From UBA10133 sp964348455 (GTDB lineage: Bacteria; Patescibacteriota; Microgenomatia; UBA1400; MFAQ01): a DNA stretch of 23,312 bases. The notes under the pieces were generated by a model. The model was not told the origin of the DNA. It was given only the letters and a program-made list of their open reading frames with translations, and searched no databases. A program made the position numbers and the translations under genes. Location: positions 1 through 23,312 of the forward strand of contig CAYGCQ010000019.1 in assembly GCA_964348455.1 (NCBI GenBank), given 5' to 3'. This document shows, piece after piece, positions 1-6,002 of the stretch; the first letter of the stretch is position 1, and the number at the start of each line of letters is the position of its first letter.

Positions 1-1
1 A

Positions 2-217
2 TTTAACACTGTTGTAGAGATAAAGAATATAACAAAAGGAACTAATCAAAAATATTTGGTCGTTCCGAATGGCCTAGGTGGAACTTCTGAGGGAGATGTG
101 GTCTTGCTCAGCGAAAAAACTCCACTAGCAAAAAACCTTTTGGGAAGAACTGTGGGTTCGGAGTTTCAGCTAAATGATGAAATTCTTCGAATTGAGAAAA
201 TTGAAGATAATAAATAA
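2..217 (+). CDS. greA: GreA/GreB-like transcription elongation factor, C-terminal part (partial)
   Basis: This frame is open from the window edge to a TAA stop and encodes the last 71 residues of a protein whose start lies outside the window. The segment TPLAKNLLGRTVGSEFQL followed by EILRIEKIE matches the C-terminal FKBP-like domain of Gre factors, whose usual form is SPLGxALLGKxVGDEVEV followed by YEILxIE. Gre factors enter the secondary channel of RNA polymerase and stimulate cleavage of backtracked RNA. The N-terminal coiled coil with the catalytic acidic tip cannot be seen, so GreA, GreB or a Gre-domain protein such as Rnk are not separated. The acidic, lysine-rich tail IEDNK is short. 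The gene is convergent with the nuclease gene that ends at 335, with palindromic repeats in between. Confidence 0.72.
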   Translation, partial: FNTVVEIKNITKGTNQKYLVVPNGLGGTSEGDVVLLSEKTPLAKNLLGRTVGSEFQLNDEILRIEKIEDNK

Positions 218-225
218 CTTCCGGG

Positions 226-331
226 TGGATTCCGGGTCAGGTCTCCCAGGCGACTCTACGACCCGGAATGACAGTGGATGTTTGAGGAAAATTTATGGTG
301 TGAGGTTTCTCGACTTCGCTTGGAATGACAC
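226..331. repeat. Two REP/MITE-like palindromic repeat units
   Basis: The first unit has inverted arms ATTCCGGGTC (229-238) and GACCCGGAAT (260-269) around a 21-nt loop, flanked by TGG and GACA. The second unit, at about 304-331, reads GGTTTCTCGACTTCGCTTGG and then AATGACACG, a half-site type with the same AATGACA end. Both lie between the convergent greA-like and nuclease genes and share the TGGATT...AATGACA frame with the element at 2623-2707. They could also act as a bidirectional terminator or mRNA stabiliser, although neither has a clear T-run. Confidence 0.6.
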
Positions 332-334
332 GAA

Positions 335-1105
335 TTAAACTTTCTTGTTTGCTATAGCCTTCACAAGCTGAACGGACATTTTCTTGTATGCACAGTACTC
401 GCATTCGTGTGCTGGGGTGGGAATTTTATCAGAATTTAAAAGTTCTCTTATTTCCAAGAGGGTTAAGTCTACCCAGCTGTCATTTCCGTCATAGTTGAGA
501 ATAGACATTTCAAACTCAAGCTTTCCATCGAATTTAGGTAAGTTTTTCTTGGCATTTGCGTACACAAAATAGCTAGTTTTGGAAACCGGAAAACCAAGCT
601 TGCGAAAGACCCACTGATAAACCTCGATTTGTCGCTTGTAAGACTGCTTCCATTCATCATCTAAAGACGGAGCTTTGGCCGATGCCGAGGATTTGTAATC
701 AATGATTACGAGATTACCTTTACTATCTTGCCAGATATCATCCACTAACCCATTAATCATTAAGTTTGATTTCTCATCTACTGCCAGAGCACCTTCGTAA
801 GCCGTAACCTCTCCACGCCACTTTGGAAGGTCGGGGTGACTAAAGGGAATTGCGTCTATTGCATATTTGTTCATAAGCTCGTGCTTTTCTCCTTTTTTTC
901 TTAAAAGGTCGAATTCATTTTTCAAAAGGTTATCGACCGAAGAGTTGAGTGTGTAGGGCGGTGTAGATGGTCTGGAAAGCCCGAGGCGGACATCCATATA
1001 GAAACATCTAGGGCACTGAATGAAAAGCTCAATTTTGGACCGACTAATTTTGAATGGGTCTTTGGATTTCGGGTCGAAGACTCCTCTTGTTTTTTTGTAG
1101 TACAT
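335..1105 (-). CDS. PD-(D/E)XK nuclease family protein, four-cysteine Cas4/AddB-like type
   Basis: This 256-residue protein carries the core of the PDDEXK_1 (RecB/Cas4-like) nuclease family. An N-terminal SKIELFIQCPRCFY segment (residues 23-36) is followed by the acidic motif GLVDDIW (119-125), the D-x-K motif IIDYKSS (D136, K138) and the QxxxY motif (Q159 to Y163). C31, C34, C235 and C238 form CxxC pairs at the two ends, the arrangement that holds a 4Fe-4S cluster in Cas4 and AddB nucleases. The expected activity is metal-dependent single-strand exonuclease. No cas genes are nearby, so a stand-alone repair or recombination role is inferred. A stop codon lies just upstream in frame, so the ATG at 1105 is the first possible start. 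A weak TAACAT box 6 nt before it could give a leaderless mRNA. Confidence 0.82.
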   Translation of the reverse strand: MYYKKTRGVFDPKSKDPFKISRSKIELFIQCPRCFYMDVRLGLSRPSTPPYTLNSSVDNLLKNEFDLLRKKGEKHELMNKYAIDAIPFSHPDLPKWRGEVTAYEGALAVDEKSNLMINGLVDDIWQDSKGNLVIIDYKSSASAKAPSLDDEWKQSYKRQIEVYQWVFRKLGFPVSKTSYFVYANAKKNLPKFDGKLEFEMSILNYDGNDSWVDLTLLEIRELLNSDKIPTPAHECEYCAYKKMSVQLVKAIANKKV

Positions 1106-1164
1106 GAGCTCATGTTAGCATAAGGGCGGAGTAGATCCCGCTATCCTTAATTACACTACTAAGA

Positions 1165-1170
1165 TATAAT
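1165..1170 (+). promoter_or_regulatory. -10 box for pyruvate kinase
   Basis: A perfect TATAAT lies 25 nt before the pyk start codon, predicting a 5' leader of about 19 nt. No good -35 hexamer is visible 16-18 nt upstream and the leader has no Shine-Dalgarno. This is one of the few genes here predicted to have a leader. Confidence 0.5.
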
Positions 1171-1195
1171 AAATAGTTGGTAAATTACCCCACGT

Positions 1196-2575
1196 ATGCA
1201 AAAACTTACTAAGATAGTAGCCACATTAGGACCAGCTAGTGATTCTGACGAGACTATAGAAAAATTAATAGAAGCCGGTGTAAATGTGTTTCGATTTAAT
1301 ACGAAACATGGAACTACTCAGTGGCACCAAGAAAGAATTCAAAAAGTTCAGAAGATTGCCGATAGCTTGAATGTTAACATTGGAGTACTACTTGATCTTC
1401 AAGGACCAGAAATAAGACTGGAGACGTTTGACAAACTTCCTTTTCCGGTTAAAAAAAATCAAATCGTCAAGTTCACACCATCTTTTACGGATGGGAATAA
1501 TACTATTTGTTTACCTCATGAACTGGTTTTTAAATCCCTCTCTCCACAAGACCAGATACTTATTGATGACGGCGCTGTAGAACTAATCGTCGAAAAAGCA
1601 GATAAAGATGTGATTGAAGCTAGGGCAACTGAAGATGGTGAAATCGGACATCGTAAAGGCGTGAATCTCCCAGGAGTTGAAATTCCACTCCCCTCTCTAA
1701 TTGAAGAAGATTTGAAAAAGCTTGATATGGCTTCGATCAATAAGGTTGATTTTGTAGCCCTTTCGTTTAGCAGGACAAAAATAGACATTCAGGTATTAAG
1801 ATCTGAGATGAAAAAGAGAAATTTTAATGCCATGATAATAGCTAAAATCGAAAGCAAGCAAGCACTGAAAAATATTGACGAGTTAATTTTTGAAGCTGAT
1901 GCAATTATGGTTGCTAGAGGGGATCTTGGAGTAGAAACTCCAATCGAGCAGCTTGCATATTGGCAAAAAATTATTATTTCCAAGTGTAGGGAAGCTAATA
2001 AGCCAGTCATCACAGCTACTCAAATGCTTCAGTCTATGACCAATCACACTAGGCCAACAAATGCAGAAGCGACCGATGTAGCCAATGCTGTTCTCGATGG
2101 TACAGATGCAGTAATGCTTTCCGGAGAAACCGCTGGCGGGAAATATCCTGTTAAAGCAGTGCAGGCTATGGCTAGAATTGCATCGTTTAACGAAAAAACA
2201 AATTCATTTCCAGAATTCAAAATATTACCAAAAAATCAGACTGACGTAGTCGTTAATGCTACGAAGGAACTTTTAGATCAAAAATTTGTAGAGATAAAAT
2301 TAATTTTAGTGTTCACAAATTCCGGTACGACAGGAAGGTCCATCTCAAGGCTAAGGCCAAATGTGCCAATTATATCTGTGACGGCTGATCAAAAAGTTGT
2401 GGAAGAACTATCACTTTCTTACGGAATTGAGGGTGTAAAATCAACTCATAGAGAGGGTGAATTTATGTTACCGAACAAGACCACAGATGAGTTGATAGCT
2501 AGCGGAAGAGTTAAAAAAGGTGACACAATTATCGTCGTCCATGGTCAGAATTTTTACAAAGAAGGATCCAACTAA
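1196..2575 (+). CDS. pyk: Pyruvate kinase
   Basis: The 459-residue product converts phosphoenolpyruvate and ADP to pyruvate and ATP, the last step of glycolysis in the cytoplasm. Visible motifs include TKIVATLGPAS (5-15), GPEIR (70-74), the catalytic-lysine block IIAKIES followed by IMVARGDLGVE, TATQMLQSM, and NAVLDGTDAVMLSGETAGG. The C-terminal domain begins near LVFTNSGTTGRSISRLRP. Length fits the short bacterial form without the extra PEP-utiliser domain. The usual N-F-S-H-G motif is N35-T-K-H-G39 and the usual D-T-K-G-P-E is D67-L-Q-G-P-E72. Two residues that normally bind the essential K+ ion (Ser and Thr) are therefore Lys37 and Leu68. The gene stands alone, followed by a repeat element and the histidine phosphatase gene. 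Confidence 0.96.
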   Translation: MQKLTKIVATLGPASDSDETIEKLIEAGVNVFRFNTKHGTTQWHQERIQKVQKIADSLNVNIGVLLDLQGPEIRLETFDKLPFPVKKNQIVKFTPSFTDGNNTICLPHELVFKSLSPQDQILIDDGAVELIVEKADKDVIEARATEDGEIGHRKGVNLPGVEIPLPSLIEEDLKKLDMASINKVDFVALSFSRTKIDIQVLRSEMKKRNFNAMIIAKIESKQALKNIDELIFEADAIMVARGDLGVETPIEQLAYWQKIIISKCREANKPVITATQMLQSMTNHTRPTNAEATDVANAVLDGTDAVMLSGETAGGKYPVKAVQAMARIASFNEKTNSFPEFKILPKNQTDVVVNATKELLDQKFVEIKLILVFTNSGTTGRSISRLRPNVPIISVTADQKVVEELSLSYGIEGVKSTHREGEFMLPNKTTDELIASGRVKKGDTIIVVHGQNFYKEGSN

Positions 2576-2622
2576 TGCAGTTGCGTTGTTGAAAGTTTAA
2601 ATTATTTCGTCATAGCGGGCAT

Positions 2623-2707
2623 CGTCATTTCTGCGAATGCAGAAATCCATTAGTTTAACTATATTTCGGTATCTATTTGATGGATTCCTGGTCAAGCCAG
2701 GAATGAC
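2623..2707. repeat. MITE-like element made of two inverted hairpin arms
   Basis: The left arm (2623-2650) contains the perfect hairpin ATTTCTGC-GAAT-GCAGAAAT. The right arm (2680-2707) contains ATTCCTGG-TCAAG-CCAGGAAT. The reverse complement of the left arm and the right arm share ATGGATT-CTG...AATGAC, so they are inverted copies about 29 bp apart. The stems differ by paired substitutions that keep base pairing. The form resembles dRS3/REP-type repeats. The element lies between pyk and the histidine phosphatase gene. Confidence 0.7.
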
Positions 2708-2733
2708 ATGATGGTCAATTGGTAAAGTATAAT
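2703..2733 (+). promoter_or_regulatory. Promoter of the histidine phosphatase gene, predicted leaderless
   Basis: A perfect TATAAT at 2728-2733 is followed by 7 nt and then the ATG at 2741, so transcription should begin at or next to the start codon. The best -35 candidate, ATGACA at 2703-2708, has a long 19-nt spacer and overlaps the right end of the repeat element. Confidence 0.6.
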
Positions 2734-2740
2734 TTTGTGC

Positions 2741-3379
2741 ATGAGATTGTATTTAGTTCGTCACGCAAAAACTGAAACCAGACTAGAAAACAAAAGGCAA
2801 ACCCCCTCATCGCCATTAGGTGAATTTGGACTTGAGCAAGCCAGATTAGTAGGTAAAAGATTAAAGTCCGTCGGCGCGCACGTTCTCCTGAGTAGTAATT
2901 GGCCAAGAGCACTTCAAACGGCAGAGATGATTTCAAAAGAAACAGGCTTGCAAGTAAAAGAATACCCCGACCTACACGAACAAGAAACTCCAGAAGTAGT
3001 TCACGGCGTAGATGTAGATAGTGATATTAATCTAAAATATTTAGAAGAAAGATCTAAAGCTGGTGATAATCTAGATTTTAATTGGAAGTTTGACGGCGGT
3101 GGCGAATCAGTGAATGAACTTCTATTAAGAGCTCGCAATGTTTGTAATACTTTGGCTACTGAGCATAAAGGTAAAAAGGTAATTGCAGTGACTCACGGAG
3201 TTTTTATTGCCATACTGGTAGCGACCATGCTCTTTGGCTTTGTGGCAGAAAAAAAGACCATTGTAGATTTTCTTAAAACATTTACCCACAATAACGCAGG
3301 CATTTCAATTATGGATTATGACGAAGAAACAGGCTTGTGGAGCCTAGTAAGCCTGAATGACCACAGCCACCTTAGTTGA
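2741..3379 (+). CDS. Histidine phosphatase superfamily protein (phosphoglycerate mutase-like)
   Basis: This 212-residue protein has the histidine phosphatase signature LYLVRHAKTE (R7, catalytic H8), the second arginine in SSNWPRALQTAE (R56), the acid region GGESVNELLLRARN (E122) and the second catalytic histidine in AVTHG (H152). The family transfers phosphate through a phosphohistidine. Members include phosphoglycerate mutase, cobalamin phosphatase and broad-specificity phosphatases, and the substrate cannot be read from sequence. The start was set at ATG 2741 rather than TTG 2735 because a perfect -10 box ends 7 nt before it. A role as glycolytic mutase next to pyruvate kinase is possible but unproven. 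The stop codon TGA overlaps the -35 box of the next gene. Confidence 0.87.
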   Translation: MRLYLVRHAKTETRLENKRQTPSSPLGEFGLEQARLVGKRLKSVGAHVLLSSNWPRALQTAEMISKETGLQVKEYPDLHEQETPEVVHGVDVDSDINLKYLEERSKAGDNLDFNWKFDGGGESVNELLLRARNVCNTLATEHKGKKVIAVTHGVFIAILVATMLFGFVAEKKTIVDFLKTFTHNNAGISIMDYDEETGLWSLVSLNDHSHLS

Positions 3380-3436
3380 CACGAGTAGCACTGCGGGAGT
3401 AGTATATGGGATATCTAATTTCAGCACGTTAAGGAG
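3376..3436 (+). promoter_or_regulatory. Consensus promoter plus Shine-Dalgarno for the 3442 gene
   Basis: TTGACA (3376-3381), an 18-nt spacer and TAGTAT (3400-3405) form a near-consensus promoter. A perfect AAGGAG (3431-3436) lies 5 nt before the ATG, within a leader of about 30 nt. This is the only strong Shine-Dalgarno found upstream of a gene in the window. Confidence 0.65.
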
Positions 3437-3441
3437 TTAAC

Positions 3442-3807
3442 ATGGGCACTTCGGTCAGCAATGTGACCGACAGACTACCTCTCGAGACGGCCCTAAGATT
3501 TGAAAATCAGTGGGTCGAGTTGAGAAAATTAATCTACAAAGATATTAAGTGCAATTCAATCCTGCCATTGCACTACCTCTGGGAGATGGTAGCACTAGGG
3601 CTCCCAATCACTGGATCCGGCATAAATTATTATGCCATGGCATCATTCGTGGGAGCGCTGTTCGATTCTAACCCGGATAAAATACTTCTAAGATTATCGA
3701 TGCTTAGAATTATCTCCTATTACTGGCCGGCTTTAAGTAGTGATGAGAGGAAGGTAATGCTTACTAATCTCACTAGCTTCCTTGCCCTATTGAATTATGC
3801 TACATAG
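3442..3807 (+). CDS. Hypothetical protein in a self-contained transcription unit
   Basis: I do not recognise this 121-residue protein. It appears mostly helical, with amphipathic and hydrophobic stretches such as SILPLHYLWEMVALGLPI and LRLSMLRIISYYWP, but no clear transmembrane segment, signal peptide or cysteine motif. Support for it being real comes from its surroundings: a near-consensus promoter, an AAGGAG Shine-Dalgarno with 5-nt spacing, and a perfect 18-bp terminator hairpin that starts in its stop codon. Its translation signals differ from those of nearly every other gene here, which suggests a strongly expressed or recently acquired gene. A regulatory or toxin/immunity role would be a guess. 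Confidence 0.6.
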   Translation: MGTSVSNVTDRLPLETALRFENQWVELRKLIYKDIKCNSILPLHYLWEMVALGLPITGSGINYYAMASFVGALFDSNPDKILLRLSMLRIISYYWPALSSDERKVMLTNLTSFLALLNYAT

Positions 3808-3828
3808 CTCCCACGTGGGAGCTTTTTT
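3806..3828 (+). terminator. Rho-independent terminator
   Basis: A perfect palindrome AGCTCCCACGTGGGAGCT (3806-3823) runs into six T residues (3823-3828). It begins inside the stop codon of the 3442 gene. The minus strand has no T-run, so it should end only plus-strand transcripts. Confidence 0.88.
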
Positions 3829-4927
3829 ATGGCTCTAGAAGGTCCAGACCTTTGACTGATGGTAGAGATTGACCGGCTACTCCCTGAATACTTCCATAAA
3901 TTCCGGCGGTACTCATTATGATTCGCCCAGCTTGAGCCTCTCGCTCTTTCCAGATTTTTTCAAATGCGACTCTTTCTTTCTGGATCTGAAGCTGCATGTT
4001 CTGATGAACTTCTATAATGCTTTGAATTTGCTGAACAAAGGCGTCACTAGTCAAGTAGGTGTAGATCATGTCTGCCTTAGTCCCTCTATCCTGGCCATTA
4101 TGTTTTTCCCTAGCGACATCAATTAGATTTTTGCGAAGAATTTCGGCTAGCGGCTGGACAAATTTTGGTTCTGCGACCCAGACTCCCTGAAAGAAGCCAA
4201 AGCCTGTTTTTATTTCTTTCGGAAGAGCTGTTGTGATGATAACCGGAATATTTGCCTGTGAAGATCGCAGATCATCCTTTAGTTTGACTGCCCAGTCATC
4301 TACCCAGGCTTTGGTACGCTTACTCTCCCACAAGATGACCCCGCAAGTAGTTCCAAGATTAGTGCGGACCACCTGACTAATATCAGCTCCTCGAACGCCC
4401 TTACCTACCGGATTTATTTCGTCGTGAGGAAAGGCCGTGTGGAGATATTCTTCCATATCCAGCTCCTGAACTTCTCCTTGAAGCTGCTGAGAGCTTTGAG
4501 AAGCTTTAAGTCTCGCATCTTCCAAGGACTTCTTCAGATCATTAATCATCTTCTCTTTTTCCAAGTCTTTCATTCTATGAGAATCACTGGCTTCCAATAG
4601 AGTTTGTTGGCGTATCTTCCCCCTCTCAATATCTATTTGCTTTTGCTTGTCCAGTTCGAAAGACTTCTTCTCATCCTCTAGCCGAAGTTTCTCCTGATGA
4701 AGCTTGAGAGCCTCTGCTCTGGTTTGCTCTAATTTTTCAGTCTTGAACTTTAACTCGTCTTCAATCATTTTAAATTTTTCGTCTGACTCTGAGCGGAATT
4801 TTTTCTCAGTTTCTTTTTGAATTTTATTTTTGAGTTCTTTTTCTACATCTTCACGAATATTGTGACTTAGTGCGTCGGAAATCTCGAACTCTTCTCCACA
4901 ATGAGGACATTTAATTTGATTAGCCAT
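3827..4927 (-). CDS. DUF2130 family protein with coiled coil and nuclease-like C-terminal domain
   Basis: The 366-residue protein starts with one CxxC knuckle (C7, C10 in KCPHCGEEF), followed by a long charged coiled coil at about residues 25-150. The DUF2130 domain then covers roughly 155-345, with conserved blocks EEYLHTAFPHDEINPVGKGVRGADI split by a short gap from GVILWESKRTKAWVDDW and then ITTALPKEI. E160, D182 and E201-x-K203 follow a PD-(D/E)XK-like pattern, so a nuclease fold is inferred. DUF2130 proteins are widespread but poorly characterised. The gene diverges from the ferredoxin gene and has a strong promoter whose -10 box lies 5 nt before the ATG. Its 3' end touches the terminator of the convergent 3442 gene. 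Confidence 0.88.
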   Translation of the reverse strand: MANQIKCPHCGEEFEISDALSHNIREDVEKELKNKIQKETEKKFRSESDEKFKMIEDELKFKTEKLEQTRAEALKLHQEKLRLEDEKKSFELDKQKQIDIERGKIRQQTLLEASDSHRMKDLEKEKMINDLKKSLEDARLKASQSSQQLQGEVQELDMEEYLHTAFPHDEINPVGKGVRGADISQVVRTNLGTTCGVILWESKRTKAWVDDWAVKLKDDLRSSQANIPVIITTALPKEIKTGFGFFQGVWVAEPKFVQPLAEILRKNLIDVAREKHNGQDRGTKADMIYTYLTSDAFVQQIQSIIEVHQNMQLQIQKERVAFEKIWKEREAQAGRIIMSTAGIYGSIQGVAGQSLPSVKGLDLLEP

Positions 4928-4932
4928 AGTTC

Positions 4933-4962
4933 ATTATATTCGTAGAATGTTCGGGTTGGCAA
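4933..4962 (-). promoter_or_regulatory. Promoter of the DUF2130 gene, predicted leaderless
   Basis: On the minus strand TTGCCA (4957-4962), an 18-nt spacer and a perfect TATAAT (4933-4938) are followed by only 5 nt before the ATG. This is among the strongest leaderless promoter candidates in the window. Confidence 0.7.
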
Positions 4963-4975
4963 GTATTTTTGGTAG

Positions 4976-4981
4976 TAGAAT
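4976..4981 (+). promoter_or_regulatory. -10 box of the ferredoxin gene, predicted leaderless
   Basis: TAGAAT ends 6 nt before the second possible ATG (4988), which favours that start over the ATG at 4982 directly abutting the box. No well-spaced -35 is visible. The region also carries the divergent DUF2130 promoter. Confidence 0.5.
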
Positions 4982-4987
4982 ATGGGT

Positions 4988-5182
4988 ATGAAACTATCAG
5001 TGGACAAAAATAAGTGTATTGGCTGTGGCGTCTGTGTTGATGTCGCGGATCAAGCGTTGGAGATTAAAGATGGCCACGCCTCTCCGATTGAAAAGGCTGA
5101 TCTGTCGAATAAAGAAATTAGCGAGAGTGTGAATATGGCTATGGAGGTTTGTCCTATGCAAGCAATTAGTCTCAGCAAGTAA
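4988..5182 (+). CDS. Single-cluster 4Fe-4S ferredoxin
   Basis: The 64-residue protein has a CxxCxxC motif in KCIGCGVCVDVADQAL and a distal Cys-Pro in EVCPMQAI, enough for one [4Fe-4S] cluster, as in small Thermotoga or Bacillus-type ferredoxins. It should be a soluble low-potential electron carrier; partners are not visible here. The start was placed at ATG 4988, giving MKLSVDKNKC, because a TAGAAT box lies exactly 6 nt upstream; ATG 4982 would add Met-Gly. The stop overlaps the next gene's start in TAATG, so the two are translationally coupled. Confidence 0.88.
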   Translation: MKLSVDKNKCIGCGVCVDVADQALEIKDGHASPIEKADLSNKEISESVNMAMEVCPMQAISLSK

Positions 5183-5619
5183 TGTCAAGCTTAAATGAAA
5201 GACTGAGTAGGCTGTATGGAACTTCTACAAAAAACAATGAAGAAAGTAACTCCTGGATTCCAAAAAGACTTTCAAATGATCCATACCGTAGCCTAAAAAA
5301 GAAACTAAATCCTGACACAACCCTTAGTGCAAAAAGATCTCAAGATTTACTTGAGAACCAAGAAAACCTTAACGATTCTAGGGCGGAAACATTTGACTTT
5401 GTAGCTCTATACCTACTGAATACTTTTGGTGAGAAAGATATTGAGAAGAAACTAAAAAATTTTGAAACATCGTGGAACGAACTCTTTGAAAAGTATGGAC
5501 TAGACATGGTCGAAGCCCTAGAAGAGCTAATAGGGGAAAAAACTATTGTAAGTCACGAAGGTTTTATCAGAAAGGCGATTCTACGAGAGAAGATTAAAGA
5601 GGTTGAAAAGAGAAGATAA
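5182..5619 (+). CDS. Hypothetical protein coupled to ferredoxin
   Basis: I do not recognise this 145-residue protein. The N-terminal half is polar and probably disordered (Ser-, Asn- and Lys-rich, about residues 1-60). The C-terminal half appears helical and charged, with the segment TFDFVALYLLNTFGEKDIEKKL and a basic end KIKEVEKRR; no catalytic motif or membrane segment is seen. It shares one base with the ferredoxin stop codon (TAATG), so it is in the same operon, which hints at a shared redox or regulatory role. It ends 2 nt before the stop of the convergent HPF-like gene. Confidence 0.75.
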   Translation: MSSLNERLSRLYGTSTKNNEESNSWIPKRLSNDPYRSLKKKLNPDTTLSAKRSQDLLENQENLNDSRAETFDFVALYLLNTFGEKDIEKKLKNFETSWNELFEKYGLDMVEALEELIGEKTIVSHEGFIRKAILREKIKEVEKRR

Positions 5620-5621
5620 TC

Positions 5622-5927
5622 TTAATACCCCCTCATCTTTTCGACGTATTTTTTTACTTGTCTCTTGGCTTGATTTCTAACTCTTACGATTCCGTCCATG
5701 AGAACTTTGTGCGTATCCTTTATGTTTATTGGAGTCCCGGGTAAATTCATGTCAAATTTTATTTCATATCCTGATCTAGTAACTTTCTCAATAGATAACG
5801 AGGCAACTTTTAAGTCTTCTTGGTAATTTTTTAATAATTTACCGAGCCCTTGGTCAAATTTAGTTTGGATTCTCTGCCTAAATCTTTCACTTAGTGATAA
5901 CTTTTGGGGGTTGAAAACTATGTTCAT
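5622..5927 (-). CDS. Short ribosome hibernation factor-like protein (HPF/RaiA, S30AE fold)
   Basis: The 101-residue protein has the layout of a short HPF/YfiA protein: an N-terminal strand (MNIVFNPQKL), a first helix with SLSERFRQRIQTKFDQGLGKL, strands around VASLSIEKVTRSGYEIKFDMNLPG, and a second basic helix with MDGIVRVRNQAKRQVKKYVEK. Such proteins bind the 30S A and P sites and inactivate ribosomes in slow growth. The match is at the level of layout and charge, so the family is probable rather than certain. A promoter with TTGGCA, a 16-nt spacer and TACAAT ends 7 nt before the ATG, predicting a leaderless mRNA. Confidence 0.6.
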   Translation of the reverse strand: MNIVFNPQKLSLSERFRQRIQTKFDQGLGKLLKNYQEDLKVASLSIEKVTRSGYEIKFDMNLPGTPINIKDTHKVLMDGIVRVRNQAKRQVKKYVEKMRGY

Positions 5928-5934
5928 ATAAATA

Positions 5935-5962
5935 ATTGTAACGCATCTTTCAATAATGCCAA
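5935..5962 (-). promoter_or_regulatory. Promoter of the HPF-like gene, predicted leaderless
   Basis: On the minus strand TTGGCA (5957-5962) is followed by a 16-nt spacer and TACAAT (5935-5940), and then 7 nt to the ATG at 5927. Confidence 0.6.
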
Positions 5963-5989
5963 AAACGACACAAACTCATGAAATTATTT

Positions 5990-5995
5990 TATACT
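5990..5995 (+). promoter_or_regulatory. -10 box of the CAP-domain gene, predicted leaderless with GTG start
   Basis: TATACT ends 7 nt before the GTG at 6003. Only a weak -35 (CGACAC, 5966-5971, 18-nt spacer) is present. This 75-nt divergent gap holds one leaderless-type promoter on each strand. Confidence 0.5.
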
Positions 5996-6002
5996 TAACC
6001 AA

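Noticed and set aside
226..331. CRISPR array remnant
   Set aside because: The repeat units are internally palindromic, unequal in spacing and shared with an inverted pair elsewhere, which fits REP/MITE-like repeats.
335..1105. True CRISPR-associated Cas4
   Set aside because: No cas1, cas2, effector gene or repeat-spacer array is in the window. The cysteine and nuclease motifs occur equally in stand-alone RecB-like proteins.
3377..3379. UGA recoding to glycine as in Gracilibacteria or Absconditabacteria
   Set aside because: UGA ends the phosphatase gene directly before a promoter and ends the methyltransferase at 19901-19903 with sensible protein lengths, so it acts as a stop.
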